54,352 nucleotides of DNA from Candidatus Hydrogenedentota bacterium (GTDB taxonomy: Bacteria > Hydrogenedentota > Hydrogenedentia > Hydrogenedentales > CAITNO01): NCBI GenBank assembly GCA_029776995.1, contig JAKOTZ010000003.1, positions 1 to 54,352 of the forward strand, read 5' to 3'. Below, piece after piece: positions 41,653 to 51,391 of this stretch. The notes beneath the pieces were generated by a model, which was given only the letters and a program-made list of their open reading frames with translations, was not told the origin of the DNA and did no database searches. Position 1 is the stretch's first letter. Every line of letters starts with the position of its first letter. The position numbers and the translations under genes were made by a program.

Positions 41653-43569
41653 TCAGCCGGAAACGGATCCGTCGGACGCCTCTTCCGACGGACGTACCGA
41701 TTCGGGCGCCGGAGACTCCGGCGCCGCCGCGCCCTCCTCGGTTGGACGGGTTTCACCCGTTTCGGATTTTGCCGCGGCCTTGGCCGCTTCAACCCGGCTG
41801 ACCGCCATCATAAGCTCGTGCGCGACGTCTTCCAGGCTGCGGCCGGCCTGTATCATGCTGCTCGGAACGGCGCCCCGCAGCGATTCAGAGACATCCACGG
41901 AGCTGCCCTGGTAATCCTCGACATTCTGCCGCTCCAGGTCCCGTTCGTATTCGCGGATGCTCAGGCCGATTTTCCGGTCGACGTGGTTGATGTTAATCAC
42001 CTTCGCCATGACCTTGTCGCCGATCTTCAGGACGTCTTCGGGCTTCTGCACCCGGTCGCTGGACATTTCGCTGACGTGGATCAGGCCCTCGACGCCCTTG
42101 CCCAGGTCCGCGAAGGCGCCAAAGCTCACCAGTTTCGTGATCGTCACCTCAACGTGGCTGCCCACGGGAATATCCTTGATCACCTCGATCCACGGATCTA
42201 TTTGCAGCTGTTTGAGGCCGACGCTGATTTTTTCGTTTTCGGCGTCAATGCTGAGTACCTGCACTTCCACCTCCTGGCCTTTGGAGAGTACTTCCGCCGG
42301 GTTCGTGATTTTCTTCGTCCAGGACAGGTCATTCACGTGCAGGAGGGCGTCAATGCCGTCATCCAGCTCGATGAACGCGCCGTACTCGGTCAGGTTGCGG
42401 ACCACGCCTTTAACCACCGACCCGACCGGGTGCAGCTCGTGCATGATTTTCCACGGATTCGGCTGGGTCTGCTTGATGCCCAGCGCCATTTTCTGTTCCG
42501 CGGCGTCCACGCTCAGGACCATGACGTCCACTTCCTGGTCCATGGACAGCACTTCCTGGGGATGGCGGACCCGGCGTGTCCAGCTCATCTCTGACACGTG
42601 GACCATGCCCTCCAGCCCGTCCTCAAACTGCACGAACGCGCCGTACTCCGTGAGGCTGACCACCTTGCCCCGGTGGATGGAGCCCACCGGATAACGCTCT
42701 TCCGCCGTAAGCCAGGGATTCTCGGTTTTCTGTTTGAGCCCCAGGCTGATCCGTTCAGTGGCGGGATCGAAGCTGAGCACTTTCACTTCGATTTCGTCCC
42801 CGACCTTCAGCATTTGCGCGGGGTGTTTCACCCGGCCCCAGCTCATGTCGGTAACGTGGAGCAGTCCGTCAATGCCGCCCACGTCCACGAACGCACCGAA
42901 TTCGGTGATGTTTTTCACTTCGCCTTTAATGATCGCGCCTTCCTTAATCGTCTCCATCAGGCGGCGCTTCTCTTCCATGCGCCGCTCTTCGATCAGTTTC
43001 CGGTGGCTGACCACCACGTTCCGGCGGCGGCGGGTCAATTTGATAATCTTGAATTCCAGCTTTTGTCCGATGAACCGTTCCAGGTCTCCCACCGGACGGA
43101 AGGACAGTTGGCTCGCCGGCATGAAGGCGTCAATGCCGATGTCCACTTTCAGGCCGCCTTTAACCCGGCGGGTAATGACGCCCTCAATCACGCCGTCTTC
43201 GTCATACACCTTCTGCACGTGTTCCCAGTTCCGGATGCGGTCGGCCTTGATCTTCGAGAGCACCGGCATTCCGTTTTCATCTTCGGGGTTCTCAATGCAG
43301 AAATCGAATTCAGCGCCGACTTCCAGGGCTTCCTGGTCGGTGAATTCCGACCGGGGTACCACCCCCTCGCTCTTGTACCCGATGTCGACCAGCACCCGGT
43401 CGCTTCCGATTTCGACAATGCGCCCGCGCACCACTTCACCTTCTTTGAAGTCTTCCGCCTCATTGTTCATGAGGCTGTCCATGGAACTTTCCCGCAATTG
43501 CTGCTCGAGCTCCTCCAGCAGGGCGCTGTCATGGACGTTCACGACGTCCGGTTTGTACGTTGGTTTCAT
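41653..43569 (-). CDS. rpsA: 30S ribosomal protein S1
   Basis: S1 holds mRNA on the small ribosomal subunit. The 638-residue protein carries six S1 (OB-fold) domains, about residues 45-115, 130-195, 215-285, 300-370, 385-455 and 470-540. The four C-terminal domains show the usual sequence, for example GEVKNITEFGAFVDVGGIDGLLHVTDMSW and GKVVSLTEYGAFVQFEDGLEGMVHVSEMSW. It is longer than E. coli S1 because of a charged, Ala/Glu/Ser-rich tail after 560, which may be disordered. GGAGCAGG precedes the ATG. It has a 178-base upstream region before the beta-helix gene's stop, enough for a leader that could mediate autoregulation, and ends at its own terminator. Confidence 0.96.
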   Translation of the reverse strand: MKPTYKPDVVNVHDSALLEELEQQLRESSMDSLMNNEAEDFKEGEVVRGRIVEIGSDRVLVDIGYKSEGVVPRSEFTDQEALEVGAEFDFCIENPEDENGMPVLSKIKADRIRNWEHVQKVYDEDGVIEGVITRRVKGGLKVDIGIDAFMPASQLSFRPVGDLERFIGQKLEFKIIKLTRRRRNVVVSHRKLIEERRMEEKRRLMETIKEGAIIKGEVKNITEFGAFVDVGGIDGLLHVTDMSWGRVKHPAQMLKVGDEIEVKVLSFDPATERISLGLKQKTENPWLTAEERYPVGSIHRGKVVSLTEYGAFVQFEDGLEGMVHVSEMSWTRRVRHPQEVLSMDQEVDVMVLSVDAAEQKMALGIKQTQPNPWKIMHELHPVGSVVKGVVRNLTEYGAFIELDDGIDALLHVNDLSWTKKITNPAEVLSKGQEVEVQVLSIDAENEKISVGLKQLQIDPWIEVIKDIPVGSHVEVTITKLVSFGAFADLGKGVEGLIHVSEMSSDRVQKPEDVLKIGDKVMAKVININHVDRKIGLSIREYERDLERQNVEDYQGSSVDVSESLRGAVPSSMIQAGRSLEDVAHELMMAVSRVEAAKAAAKSETGETRPTEEGAAAPESPAPESVRPSEEASDGSVSG

Positions 43570-43747
43570 GGTTTACCTGCTCCAAAATGGTTCCGCGAAA
43601 AAAAACACCGCACACACTGCAGCTGAGGAAGTGTAACATTTTCTGCCGGAACCTGTCAAACCTCCGCCATACCCTTGCCGGACAAAGGACAGATCCTGCC
43701 TGAACAGAGGGAAACAGATCGTTTAGACTGTGAACACTAATTTGCGT

Positions 43748-46030
43748 CTATTGTCTGGTCGGGCGCCATACGGTGAGCGTTACAGTTTTCGGCGCGGTCA
43801 GCTGGAAGGGGCCGGGCGTCGGGTTTTCCGGGGGGCGGGCTGTGCCGAGCAGGTCGCGGTCGAGACGATAGGGAGATCCGTCCGGCTGTTCGTAGGGCAG
43901 TCCGGGTACGGAGGCGTTTCCCAGCAGGTCCGTGGTTACCAGGGCGCGTCCCGCCGGGGCGAGGCACGCTTCCGGCAGCACCAGCCTCAGGGTAGCCGTG
44001 CCGTCGGGCTGAACATCGACCGCGGGCACGGGGACTTCTTCGGATAGGACCAGCGGATCCGTTTCTTTTTTGGCGGGCACGGCGCCGTTCAGATACGCGT
44101 TGCCTCCCATATAGACCGGCAGGCAGGATTCATGGTCATAGAGGGTCAGGTCTGACGGGCCGATGAACAGATTATTATAGTACCGGTCATCGCCGCAGAT
44201 GTTGTCGTGCATGCCAGCGAGTTCTGTGGAGTGGGCTTTGTGGTAGGGGGTCAGGCGCGCGTCGTACCGGGCAATGTTTGTCCGCCCGGCAAACAGGTTG
44301 TGGGCGTAGGCAATGCCACGGGAAACGGTGAGCAGGTTGACCGGGGACAGGAACAGGTTGTGGTCCACCAGCGCCGGGCCGTGGTTGACTTCCAGGAACA
44401 GGTCTTCGTAGCGGTTGCGGTGGAAGACGTTTCCGGAGACCCGCGCGCCCTGGGCCATCCAGTCCAGCCAGAGCCCCCGGCAGGTGTCGTGGATGTGGTT
44501 GTTCCGCAGGATGACGTCGATAGCGCCATGGAGTTTGATGCCGGCCATTTCCGCTCCGGTGAAGAGTTCCCTTACATGTATATGATGGATATGATTCTGT
44601 TCAATCACGCTGAACACGGCGCCCATGCTGCCGACGATGCCGGTTTGTTCGCAATGGGAGATGTGGTTCCGCCGGACCGTATGGCTGCCGATATTCTCTT
44701 TGCTCCAACCCCGGGCGATGGCGCGGTGGATCGTCTCGACGTATCCTTCGGCCGTATTCGCGGAGGTGTTGTCAAACTCGTCGCCATGCTTGCCCAGAGC
44801 GATGCCCGAACAAACGGAGTGGCTGATCTCGTTATCCTCGATAATCCAGCCTTTGCTCCAGTTGGTGCCGATCAGTCCCACCTGTTCCGCGGTAGGCGGC
44901 GCCCAGTTGGTGGCGGCGTGGCGCATGGCCAGCCCGCGCACGGTCAGGTAGTTTATGCCGGTGCGGGAAGGGTAGAACACGGCGCGGCGGACATTGATTT
45001 CAACGGTTTCAGTGTTGGGGTCCGCGCCGGGAAACTGCGCCCACAGCGTGGTGGCCTCAGGCGCGACCTCGGCGTACCACAGGGGAGCGTCCAGTTCCCG
45101 GGTGTCTTCCGCACCCGGACGAAACACGAAGCACAGGCGCTGTCTGCCGGAGATGGGGGAGATTTGGGCTTTCCGGTTGCGCCAGCGCTGCCAGTCGCCC
45201 GTATGGGGCACCCGGCATTCGCCCAGTTTTTTTCCGTCCGGCCCGTCCAGGCGGATTTCCACGATGCCGCCCTGGGTGGCGGATGCCACGCGGAGGGTCA
45301 GGGTGTCGCAGGATGGGCCGAAATCGGTCTCGTCGTACAGCAGCCAGTTGCCGGCCTTAATATATCCGACGCATTCTCCGCCTTCGTCGCAGGGCGCGTT
45401 TCGGGTGCCGCTGCGGTTAACGATCCGATCCGTTGTTACCCTGTTTTCTTTACTGGCCGAAGGTCCGGGGCTCCACCATGCCACGTTGAGCAGGTATACG
45501 TCTGGGTATGCCAGCCAGCCAGGTTTTTGACCGGCGGGCAGGAAGAGGTCCTCTTTTGCCGCGGCCTCAATGAGCCAGTTTCCGTTCAGGTATACCGCGC
45601 CGGTGTGGTGTTTCCGTCCCCGTCCGTCAAACCAGTCTCCCCGGATTTCGTCGGCGAAGGGGTTGAAATCGCCGAAGAACGACGCGGGGAGGGTTAGTTT
45701 CCAGACGTCGCCCGAGACCTTTTCCCATCCCTTGACCACTTCGGAACCGCGGATTTCCGGGCGCGCGCCCGGAGCGGCCTGGTAGGTGATCCGTTCCGCG
45801 TCGCTGGCGCCTCCCCGGGGCGGGTCGACCCGTTCACGGTACAGCCCTTCATGGATGAGTACCGTATCCCCCGGCATGGCGCGGTTGGCGGCCGCCTGGA
45901 TAGTTTTCAGCGGGGCGGCGGCATCGCCGGGATTGTTATCATCGCCCGAAGGGGAAACATGCCACTCCCTGGCCCATCCGCTTCCGCACAGCATCAGCCC
46001 AACCGCTACCAGAACCAATTGTCGGATCAT
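43748..46030 (-). CDS. secreted right-handed beta-helix protein (pectate-lyase-like/NosD-like)
   Basis: The 760-residue protein has a signal peptide (about 1-20: VLVAVGLMLCGSGWA). It starts with WHVSPSGDDNNPGDAAAPLKTIQAAANRAMPGDTVLIHEGLYRERV, the common opening of secreted beta-helix proteins with a DUF1565-type segment. From about residue 330 to 640 there are repeated helix-type strands (VRGLAMRHAATNWAPPTAEQVGLIGTNWSKGWIIEDNEISHSVCSGIALG; HTVRRNHISHCEQTGIVG; VIEQNHIHHIHVRE; GAIDVILRNNHIHD), typical of carbohydrate-active beta-helices. Between 210 and 300 is a beta-sandwich module that looks like a carbohydrate-binding domain. AAAGGA precedes the start. It is divergent from the glycosidase gene at 46115. 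Exact activity (lyase, epimerase or binding) cannot be told. Confidence 0.8.
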   Translation of the reverse strand: MIRQLVLVAVGLMLCGSGWAREWHVSPSGDDNNPGDAAAPLKTIQAAANRAMPGDTVLIHEGLYRERVDPPRGGASDAERITYQAAPGARPEIRGSEVVKGWEKVSGDVWKLTLPASFFGDFNPFADEIRGDWFDGRGRKHHTGAVYLNGNWLIEAAAKEDLFLPAGQKPGWLAYPDVYLLNVAWWSPGPSASKENRVTTDRIVNRSGTRNAPCDEGGECVGYIKAGNWLLYDETDFGPSCDTLTLRVASATQGGIVEIRLDGPDGKKLGECRVPHTGDWQRWRNRKAQISPISGRQRLCFVFRPGAEDTRELDAPLWYAEVAPEATTLWAQFPGADPNTETVEINVRRAVFYPSRTGINYLTVRGLAMRHAATNWAPPTAEQVGLIGTNWSKGWIIEDNEISHSVCSGIALGKHGDEFDNTSANTAEGYVETIHRAIARGWSKENIGSHTVRRNHISHCEQTGIVGSMGAVFSVIEQNHIHHIHVRELFTGAEMAGIKLHGAIDVILRNNHIHDTCRGLWLDWMAQGARVSGNVFHRNRYEDLFLEVNHGPALVDHNLFLSPVNLLTVSRGIAYAHNLFAGRTNIARYDARLTPYHKAHSTELAGMHDNICGDDRYYNNLFIGPSDLTLYDHESCLPVYMGGNAYLNGAVPAKKETDPLVLSEEVPVPAVDVQPDGTATLRLVLPEACLAPAGRALVTTDLLGNASVPGLPYEQPDGSPYRLDRDLLGTARPPENPTPGPFQLTAPKTVTLTVWRPTRQ

Positions 46031-46114
46031 GGAGGGAATCCTTTATTATTTTTCGCAGGAAAATTGTTTTTACGGTATCAGGTTGAGATTACAACAGAAC
46101 CCGAGGATGGATCA

Positions 46115-47614
46115 ATGCAATTCAGGTCGCTGGTCCGGAGTGTTATGGAAATGCTGCCGCACAGTTTCGGACCGCGGACGCGGGGGACGTCGCCGCTGAA
46201 CCTGGCCATTGCGCTGCTGTTGCTGCTGGCGGTGGCGCTGCTGGCCGCGATTCCGGAGTCTTTCGCGCGGAGCGGGATTGAGCCGTGGTCGGAGAACGGC
46301 TGGTACTGGAGTTACCAGGGGAAACCGGTCCTGCTGATCGGGGGCAGCGATGACGACAACCTGTTCCAGTGGCCGGAGGCGGAGCTCAAGGCGCATCTGG
46401 ATAAACTGGCCGAGGCGGGCGGCAACGTGATCCGGAACACCATGAGCGACCGGAAGGATAAGGGTTTTGAAGTGTATCCCTTTCTGCAGCTGCAGAACGG
46501 GAAATATGACCTGGACCAGTGGAATCCCGAGTACTGGGAGCGGTTTGACCGTATGCTGCGGGAGACCGCGAAGCGCGGCATATTCGTGCAGATCGAGGTC
46601 TGGGACCGGTTTGACTACACCGATTCAGGCGGATCGGACCGGTGGTGGAACCATCCTTACAACCCGAGGAACAATGTCAACTATACCTATGAGGAATCCG
46701 GGTTCGCGGAGCGGTACCCCGACCACCCGGGAGCCAACCGGCAGCCTTTCTTCTACACGGTGCCCGCGCTGCAGAACAACCAGACCGTGTTGAAATATCA
46801 GCAGGCCTTCGCGCGCAGGATGCTGGAATCGGCCCTGCGTTACGGCCACGTGCTGTACTGCATCGACAATGAAACCAGCGGCGCGGAAGAATGGGCGCGC
46901 TACTGGGCGGAATTCATTCAGGAGCAGGCCCGCAGCCGGGGCAAAACCGTTTACATTACCGAGATGTGGGATGAATGGGACATTACCGCGGCGGTGCACC
47001 GGCGAACCTACGATCACCCCGAGCTGTACGGTTTTGTGGACGTATCCCAGAACAACCACGTGAAGGGCTGGGCCCACTGGGAACGCCTGCTTAAGGTCCG
47101 GGAATATCTGCAGGGGCATCCGCGCCCCATCAACAACACCAAGATATACGGGGCGGACGGGAACCGGTTTGGGGACACCACCCAGGACGCTGTGGAACGG
47201 TTTTGGCGGATCCTGCTGGCGGGCTGCGCGAGCGCGCGGTTCCACCGGCCGGATTCAGGGCTGGGCCTGAATGGTTTGGCCGTGGCATCCCTGCGGTCGG
47301 CGCGGGCGGTGGAATCCCGGATTCCCTTCTGGAAATTGAAGCCGCGCGCGGAGCGTCTGCTGCCTCCGGAACAGGGGAATGCCTGGATGGGGGCGGCGCC
47401 CGGCGAAGGCGCGGTGGTGTTTATTCCCCGGCAGCAGCCCCAGCCGGAGGTGACCGTGGACCTCTCGGATCTTGGGCTGAAACGAGGGGTTTCCATCCAG
47501 TGGATTAACGCGGAAACCGGAGACGCGCGCGCTCCGGAACCGTTGGGTTCCGCCGGCGGACCGGTGACCCTGCGGTGTCCGGACGCGGGCAACTGGGTAG
47601 CCGTGATCCGGTAG
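46115..47614 (+). CDS. secreted glycoside-hydrolase-like (beta/alpha)8 protein
   Basis: The 499-residue protein, from ATG 46115 with GAGGA before it, has an N-terminal hydrophobic segment (about 26-49), probably a signal peptide with a long basic n-region or an anchor. The rest is a TIM barrel of the GH5-like/clan A kind: GWYWSYQGKPVLLIGGSDDDNLFQWP, LDKLAEAGGNVIRNTMSD, IDNETSG as the likely acid/base (Glu after Asn, a clan A pattern) and VYITEMWDEWD with a candidate nucleophile Glu. The C-terminus holds a beta domain (about 415-499). Similar proteins are annotated as cellulase-family or DUF4038-like. Together with its divergent beta-helix neighbour it could degrade a plant or algal polysaccharide. 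A longer frame to 45851 overlaps the neighbour and is rejected. Confidence 0.8.
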   Translation: MQFRSLVRSVMEMLPHSFGPRTRGTSPLNLAIALLLLLAVALLAAIPESFARSGIEPWSENGWYWSYQGKPVLLIGGSDDDNLFQWPEAELKAHLDKLAEAGGNVIRNTMSDRKDKGFEVYPFLQLQNGKYDLDQWNPEYWERFDRMLRETAKRGIFVQIEVWDRFDYTDSGGSDRWWNHPYNPRNNVNYTYEESGFAERYPDHPGANRQPFFYTVPALQNNQTVLKYQQAFARRMLESALRYGHVLYCIDNETSGAEEWARYWAEFIQEQARSRGKTVYITEMWDEWDITAAVHRRTYDHPELYGFVDVSQNNHVKGWAHWERLLKVREYLQGHPRPINNTKIYGADGNRFGDTTQDAVERFWRILLAGCASARFHRPDSGLGLNGLAVASLRSARAVESRIPFWKLKPRAERLLPPEQGNAWMGAAPGEGAVVFIPRQQPQPEVTVDLSDLGLKRGVSIQWINAETGDARAPEPLGSAGGPVTLRCPDAGNWVAVIR

Positions 47615-47722
47615 CCCACACCGGGGTCTGTTCCAGTTTTGTGGCAGCGTTTCCAATTTATTACAATTTCCGTGGTCTTGTTCATCCCCCGGCGCGGCAC
47701 ACGCCGGCATAAGGAAACTCCC

Positions 47723-49096
47723 ATGCGCGAATATACGATTTCCCTTGACGCGAAGCGCCTTCCGGACGCCTGGTACAACATCAACGCCGATATGCCTGAA
47801 CCCATGGCGCCGGTATTGCATCCGGCAACCCACAAACCGGTGGCGCCTGAAGATCTGGCCCCGATATTTCCCATGGGGCTCATTCAGCAGGAGATGAGCA
47901 CGGAGCGGTTCATTTCGATTCCCGGGGAAATCATGGACAAATACCTGCTGTACCGGCCCACGCCGCTGCGCCGGGCATGGCGGCTCGAAGAAGCGCTGCA
48001 GACCCCCGCGCGGATCTACTACAAAAACGAGAGCGTTTCCCCGTCGGGCAGCCATAAGATCAATACGTCCATCGCGCAGGCCTACTACAACATGAAAGAG
48101 GGCGTGCGTCGGCTCAGCACGGAAACCGGCGCGGGACAGTGGGGCACGGCGCTGTCCATCGCCTGCGCCATGTTTGACATGGAATGCGTGGTGTACATGG
48201 TGCGGGTAAGTTTTGAGCAGAAACCCTACCGGAAGATTCTGATCGAAACATACGGCGCCCAGGTGATCCCCAGCCCGAGTGACACCACGGCCATAGGCCG
48301 GAAACTGCAGGCGGAAAATCCAGGGACCACCGGAAGCCTGGGGATGGCCATTTCCGAAGCCGTGGAGGTGGCGGTCACCAGCGGCGGGACGGTCAAATAC
48401 AGCCTGGGCAGCGTGCTGAACCACGTGTGCCTGCACCAGACAATTATCGGCGAGGAGGCGAAACTGCAGCTGGAAAGCGTGGGGGAATACCCCGACGTGG
48501 TTTTCGGATGCTGCGGCGGCGGTTCCAATTTCGCGGGTATCGCGTTTCCGTTCCTGCGGGACCGCCTGGCAGGCAAAAGCCAGGTCCGTTGCGTCGCGGT
48601 GGAGCCGGCCGCGTGCCCCACGCTGACCCGCGGGCCGTTCGCCTATGATTTCGGCGATACGGGCGGTCTGACCCCGCTGATGAAGCAGTACACGCTGGGC
48701 CATAATTTTGTGCCGCCCGGCATTCACGCGGGCGGGCTTCGGTACCACGGCGTGGCCGCGCAGGTGGCGCACCTGAAGCACCTCGGTCAGCTGGACGCCC
48801 TTGCCCTGCCACAGAATCCCTGTTTCGAATCGGCGCTGCTGTTCGCCAAGTGCGAGGGCATCATCCCGGCGCCGGAATCCAGCCACGCTGTTCGGGCCGC
48901 GGTGGAAGAGGCGATCCGGTGCCGCGAGGCGAACGAATCCAGGGTAATCCTGTTCAACCTGAGCGGGCACGGCCACTTTGACATGTCCGCTTACGCGGCA
49001 TACCTGCAGGGGAACCTGGTGGACCTGGACCTGGATGAGGAGTCCCTTAAGAAGGGACTGGCCAGCCTGCCGCAGGTCAACGAGCCGGTGGCCTGA
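47723..49096 (+). CDS. trpB: tryptophan synthase beta-like protein (TrpB2 type)
   Basis: TrpB joins indole and serine to make tryptophan with PLP. The 457-residue protein from ATG 47723 (AAGGAA before it) is of the TrpB2 kind: a longer N-terminus ([28 protein letters not shown]) and the segment [22 protein letters not shown], where the PLP lysine sits in [16 protein letters not shown] is the PLP-phosphate loop and ETGAGQWG a family motif. TrpB2 enzymes lack the normal TrpA contact surface and often act alone, or use free indole or other indole sources. No trpA is next to it. It stands apart from the other aromatic-pathway gene in the window. Confidence 0.93.
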   Translation: MREYTISLDAKRLPDAWYNINADMPEPMAPVLHPATHKPVAPEDLAPIFPMGLIQQEMSTERFISIPGEIMDKYLLYRPTPLRRAWRLEEALQTPARIYYKNESVSPSGSHKINTSIAQAYYNMKEGVRRLSTETGAGQWGTALSIACAMFDMECVVYMVRVSFEQKPYRKILIETYGAQVIPSPSDTTAIGRKLQAENPGTTGSLGMAISEAVEVAVTSGGTVKYSLGSVLNHVCLHQTIIGEEAKLQLESVGEYPDVVFGCCGGGSNFAGIAFPFLRDRLAGKSQVRCVAVEPAACPTLTRGPFAYDFGDTGGLTPLMKQYTLGHNFVPPGIHAGGLRYHGVAAQVAHLKHLGQLDALALPQNPCFESALLFAKCEGIIPAPESSHAVRAAVEEAIRCREANESRVILFNLSGHGHFDMSAYAAYLQGNLVDLDLDEESLKKGLASLPQVNEPVA

Positions 49097-49122
49097 TTCG
49101 TTTAAACAGCAACGGGAAGTCA

Positions 49123-49143
49123 GGCCGCCATTTCCGGGCGGCC
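49123..49143 (+). terminator. 7-bp GC-rich hairpin after trpB
   Basis: GGCCGCC / GGCGGCC with a 7-base loop lies 26 bases after the trpB stop. No T-tract follows, so it is a weak terminator candidate. Confidence 0.35.
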
Positions 49144-49193
49144 GGGCAGATAAACACATTCAGCCAATAAAACGTAAAAGGAGCATCAGTGTC

Positions 49194-49676
49194 ATGGTGA
49201 ATCGTTTTTCCCTTATTTCAGCGGCGGCTTTGGCAGTTGTGGCGGTCGCGTTAATGATGGCAGGGGCCTCGTCGGATGATCAGGCGCCATCCTGCGACGT
49301 GAAAAACGTCAGGATTACCGGCGAAAATGTCGCCCTGCTCGAGGCGGTCGGCGGGGGCGAGGCCGATGAGAACTTCGGAAAGCTCTACGCGCTCAAGGTG
49401 GAAAAAGCGGAAGATGACGCCGGAAACTGCCTGGACGAAACGCTGAAGGGACGTATCCTGTGTTACGCGCCGACGAAATCGGCTGCCGCGCTGCTTTCCG
49501 GCGAACTGAAGGGTAAAGTAACGGTATCCGGGAAACTGGCGGGAGGCAGCGTGTTGGTCGTTGAGTCCGCCGCGGCAGCGGAAGCGAAAACGGATGAAGG
49601 TAAAGATGCCGGCGACAGCGGGGATGAATGGGAGGAAATTGGCGTAAAAACCCTCAGCCAGCAACAGGTGATCTGA
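49194..49676 (+). CDS. small secreted protein of unknown function
   Basis: The 160-residue protein has a signal peptide in residues about 1-24 (a hydrophobic stretch AAALAVVAVALMMAGASS). Mature Cys33, about Cys82 and about Cys94 lie near the front half. The middle (VKNVRITGENVALLEAVGGGEADENFGKLYALKVEKAEDD; KGKVTVSGKLAGGSVLVVES) has beta-strand character like a small barrel, and the tail is acidic (Glu/Asp/Gly-rich). AAAGGAG precedes ATG 49194 at 10 bases; the frame is open further upstream, inside trpB, and that part is rejected. No family recognised. A strong terminator follows. It may be a periplasmic binding or copper-type protein, but this is not supported by motifs. Confidence 0.6.
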   Translation: MVNRFSLISAAALAVVAVALMMAGASSDDQAPSCDVKNVRITGENVALLEAVGGGEADENFGKLYALKVEKAEDDAGNCLDETLKGRILCYAPTKSAAALLSGELKGKVTVSGKLAGGSVLVVESAAAAEAKTDEGKDAGDSGDEWEEIGVKTLSQQQVI

Positions 49677-49700
49677 CGCCAGCTATCGTTATATTTTCTT

Positions 49701-49739
49701 CCGAGCGCTCGGATTGTCCCGGGCGCTCGGTTTTTTTTT
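49701..49739 (+). terminator. strong intrinsic terminator
   Basis: CCGAGCGCTCGG pairs with CCGGGCGCTCGG (one G-U) around a 6-base loop and is followed by nine Ts. It ends the transcript of the small secreted protein. Confidence 0.9.
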
Positions 49740-49843
49740 ACATGCCCGGCGAGGTATCGCGTTTTACGCGGTTGGGGTACGGTAAGCCCCTTTCCGGTAG
49801 CGTCAACTCCCGGAGCAGCCTTTCCGGCCACCCGCCGGACACA

Positions 49844-49879
49844 TAAAAAACATCCCCCGCCAAAGCTGGCGGGGGATGT
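49844..49879 (-). terminator. intrinsic terminator after the Gfo/Idh/MocA gene
   Basis: ACATCCCCCGCCA (49850-49862) and TGGCGGGGGATGT (49867-49879) form a perfect 13-bp stem with a 4-base loop. On the minus strand the stem is followed by a T-run. Confidence 0.88.
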
Positions 49880-49903
49880 AAATTTTGCCTGTTTCGCGCG
49901 GGA

Positions 49904-51145
49904 TCAGAAGAGGATTTCGCCGCCTCTTCCCTGGGCGATCAGGGACTTGTAGGATTTCAGGGAGTCCTGCGTGGCCTTGTCGGTCAGGTAGATGGTGCGC
50001 CCCTGTTCCGCGGCCATATAAGCGGCCTGGCAAAGCAGGGTGATGGTCGCGCCGTATTCGAAATTCAGGAACGCGTCCCGGCCTTCCTGGAACGCGCGGA
50101 CCGCATCTTCGATCTCGTCCACATAGCCATAGAGGTCGGCCTCATTGGGCTCGACCACCAGCAGGCCGCGGCTTGCCGTGGATTTTTCCAGGGCCGACTC
50201 GGCATCCAGCACAGCCTCGGCGGCCTGGTCGCCGATGAAAATTTCCAAGGGGGAACGCAGGCTGTTCAGTTCAAACGCGTAACCCGGCCCGAGCCCGTCC
50301 ATGTAGAGCCGCAGCCCCTGTTTGTCGTACATCCAGGAATTGGTGAACTGGGCCTGGACCAGTTGTCCCGTTTCCGGATTTTTGAAAGTGACCATGCCGG
50401 TGGCGAAGTCTTCCGCCGGGGTTTTACTGTAGTCGACGCCGGTGCGGTCCAGAAGTTCCTTGCGGTATTTGGGCTGCCCCCATTTGAGAAGGGACGTGGT
50501 AGCCTGCACCGAGATGGGTTCCAGGAAATCCACGGGTTTTCCGTAGGGGGTCAGGACGTACCATCCGCAGGCGATAGAATGGCATCCCATGTCGGAGAGG
50601 ACGCCTCCGCCCTGACGGGTGGGATCCCAGAACCACGGCTCGTGCGGGCCGCTGTGTTCTTCCGCCGACCGGGCGAGCGCCAGCGGTCCCATGGTTTCTT
50701 CTACCCGGCGCAGCTGTTCCTTCTGCGCGCGGATCCCTTTCATGTGGCACTGGTTTTCGAAATAGGCGGTTGGCAGTCCGGCTTCTTTGGCCAGCTCAAC
50801 GATCTGGTTGGCCTCTGCCACGGTGCGGCCCAGCGGTTTTTCGCAGATGATGCCTTTGAGTTCAGCGCCATCCTTTACGGCGGCGACAATTTCCTGCATC
50901 AGCTGGACACGCGCCATGTTAGGCGCGAAAATGGCCACCGCGTCCACTTCTTTGCAGAGTTCAGCCACGGACGCGCAGACCTTGCAGGGTCCAAGCCCGT
51001 TCGCGTTGGCGAAGGCAGCCAGTTCTTCCGCGCCCTTGAGAGCGGTCACGCCGGCCAGCTGCACGCCGCGGATTTGGCGCATGGCCCGAGCCTGGAATTT
51101 GGCTATGAACCCCGCCCCGATGAAGCCCAGTTTAAACGCTGACAT
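49904..51145 (-). CDS. Gfo/Idh/MocA-family oxidoreductase
   Basis: These enzymes oxidise or reduce sugars, inositols and amino sugars with NAD(P). The 413-residue protein starts at ATG 51145 (AAAGGAG before it) and has a Rossmann fold: KLGFIGAGFIAKFQARAMRQI with the GxGxxx loop at residues about 10-15, then EKPLGRTVAEANQIVELA (the EKP motif). The C-terminal beta domain includes GGGVLSDMGCHSIACGWYV, where the G..D.G.H segment carries the catalytic His, and FTNSWMY. Length and the final region fit the larger Gfo/Idh/MocA group found in planctomycete-like bacteria that work on sugars of degraded polysaccharides. It has its own terminator. The substrate is not known. Confidence 0.9.
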   Translation of the reverse strand: MSAFKLGFIGAGFIAKFQARAMRQIRGVQLAGVTALKGAEELAAFANANGLGPCKVCASVAELCKEVDAVAIFAPNMARVQLMQEIVAAVKDGAELKGIICEKPLGRTVAEANQIVELAKEAGLPTAYFENQCHMKGIRAQKEQLRRVEETMGPLALARSAEEHSGPHEPWFWDPTRQGGGVLSDMGCHSIACGWYVLTPYGKPVDFLEPISVQATTSLLKWGQPKYRKELLDRTGVDYSKTPAEDFATGMVTFKNPETGQLVQAQFTNSWMYDKQGLRLYMDGLGPGYAFELNSLRSPLEIFIGDQAAEAVLDAESALEKSTASRGLLVVEPNEADLYGYVDEIEDAVRAFQEGRDAFLNFEYGATITLLCQAAYMAAEQGRTIYLTDKATQDSLKSYKSLIAQGRGGEILF

Positions 51146-51285
51146 CTTGAATCTCCTTTAGTGTGTGGGAACAATCCCACCAGCCCTTGCACACCAACTT
51201 GTCCGACACGGAGACCTATTATATGTCCGGCCTCCGCGATACTGGCTACCCCGTTTTTTCTGATAAAACAGCTGTCAGCAAAAAA

Positions 51286-51378
<93 letters not shown>

Positions 51379-51391
51379 GCCGAACGGTTAT

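Noticed and set aside
42598-43626. A 342-codon plus-strand open frame opposite rpsA.
   Set aside because: The S1 domains on the minus strand are unmistakable; the plus frame is a shadow.
47255-49159. A 634-codon minus-strand open frame.
   Set aside because: It is antisense to the glycosidase end and all of trpB, both well supported.
48978-49193. N-terminal extension of the small secreted protein into trpB.
   Set aside because: The extra codons are in the reading shadow of trpB, and AAAGGAG with the signal peptide fixes ATG 49194.
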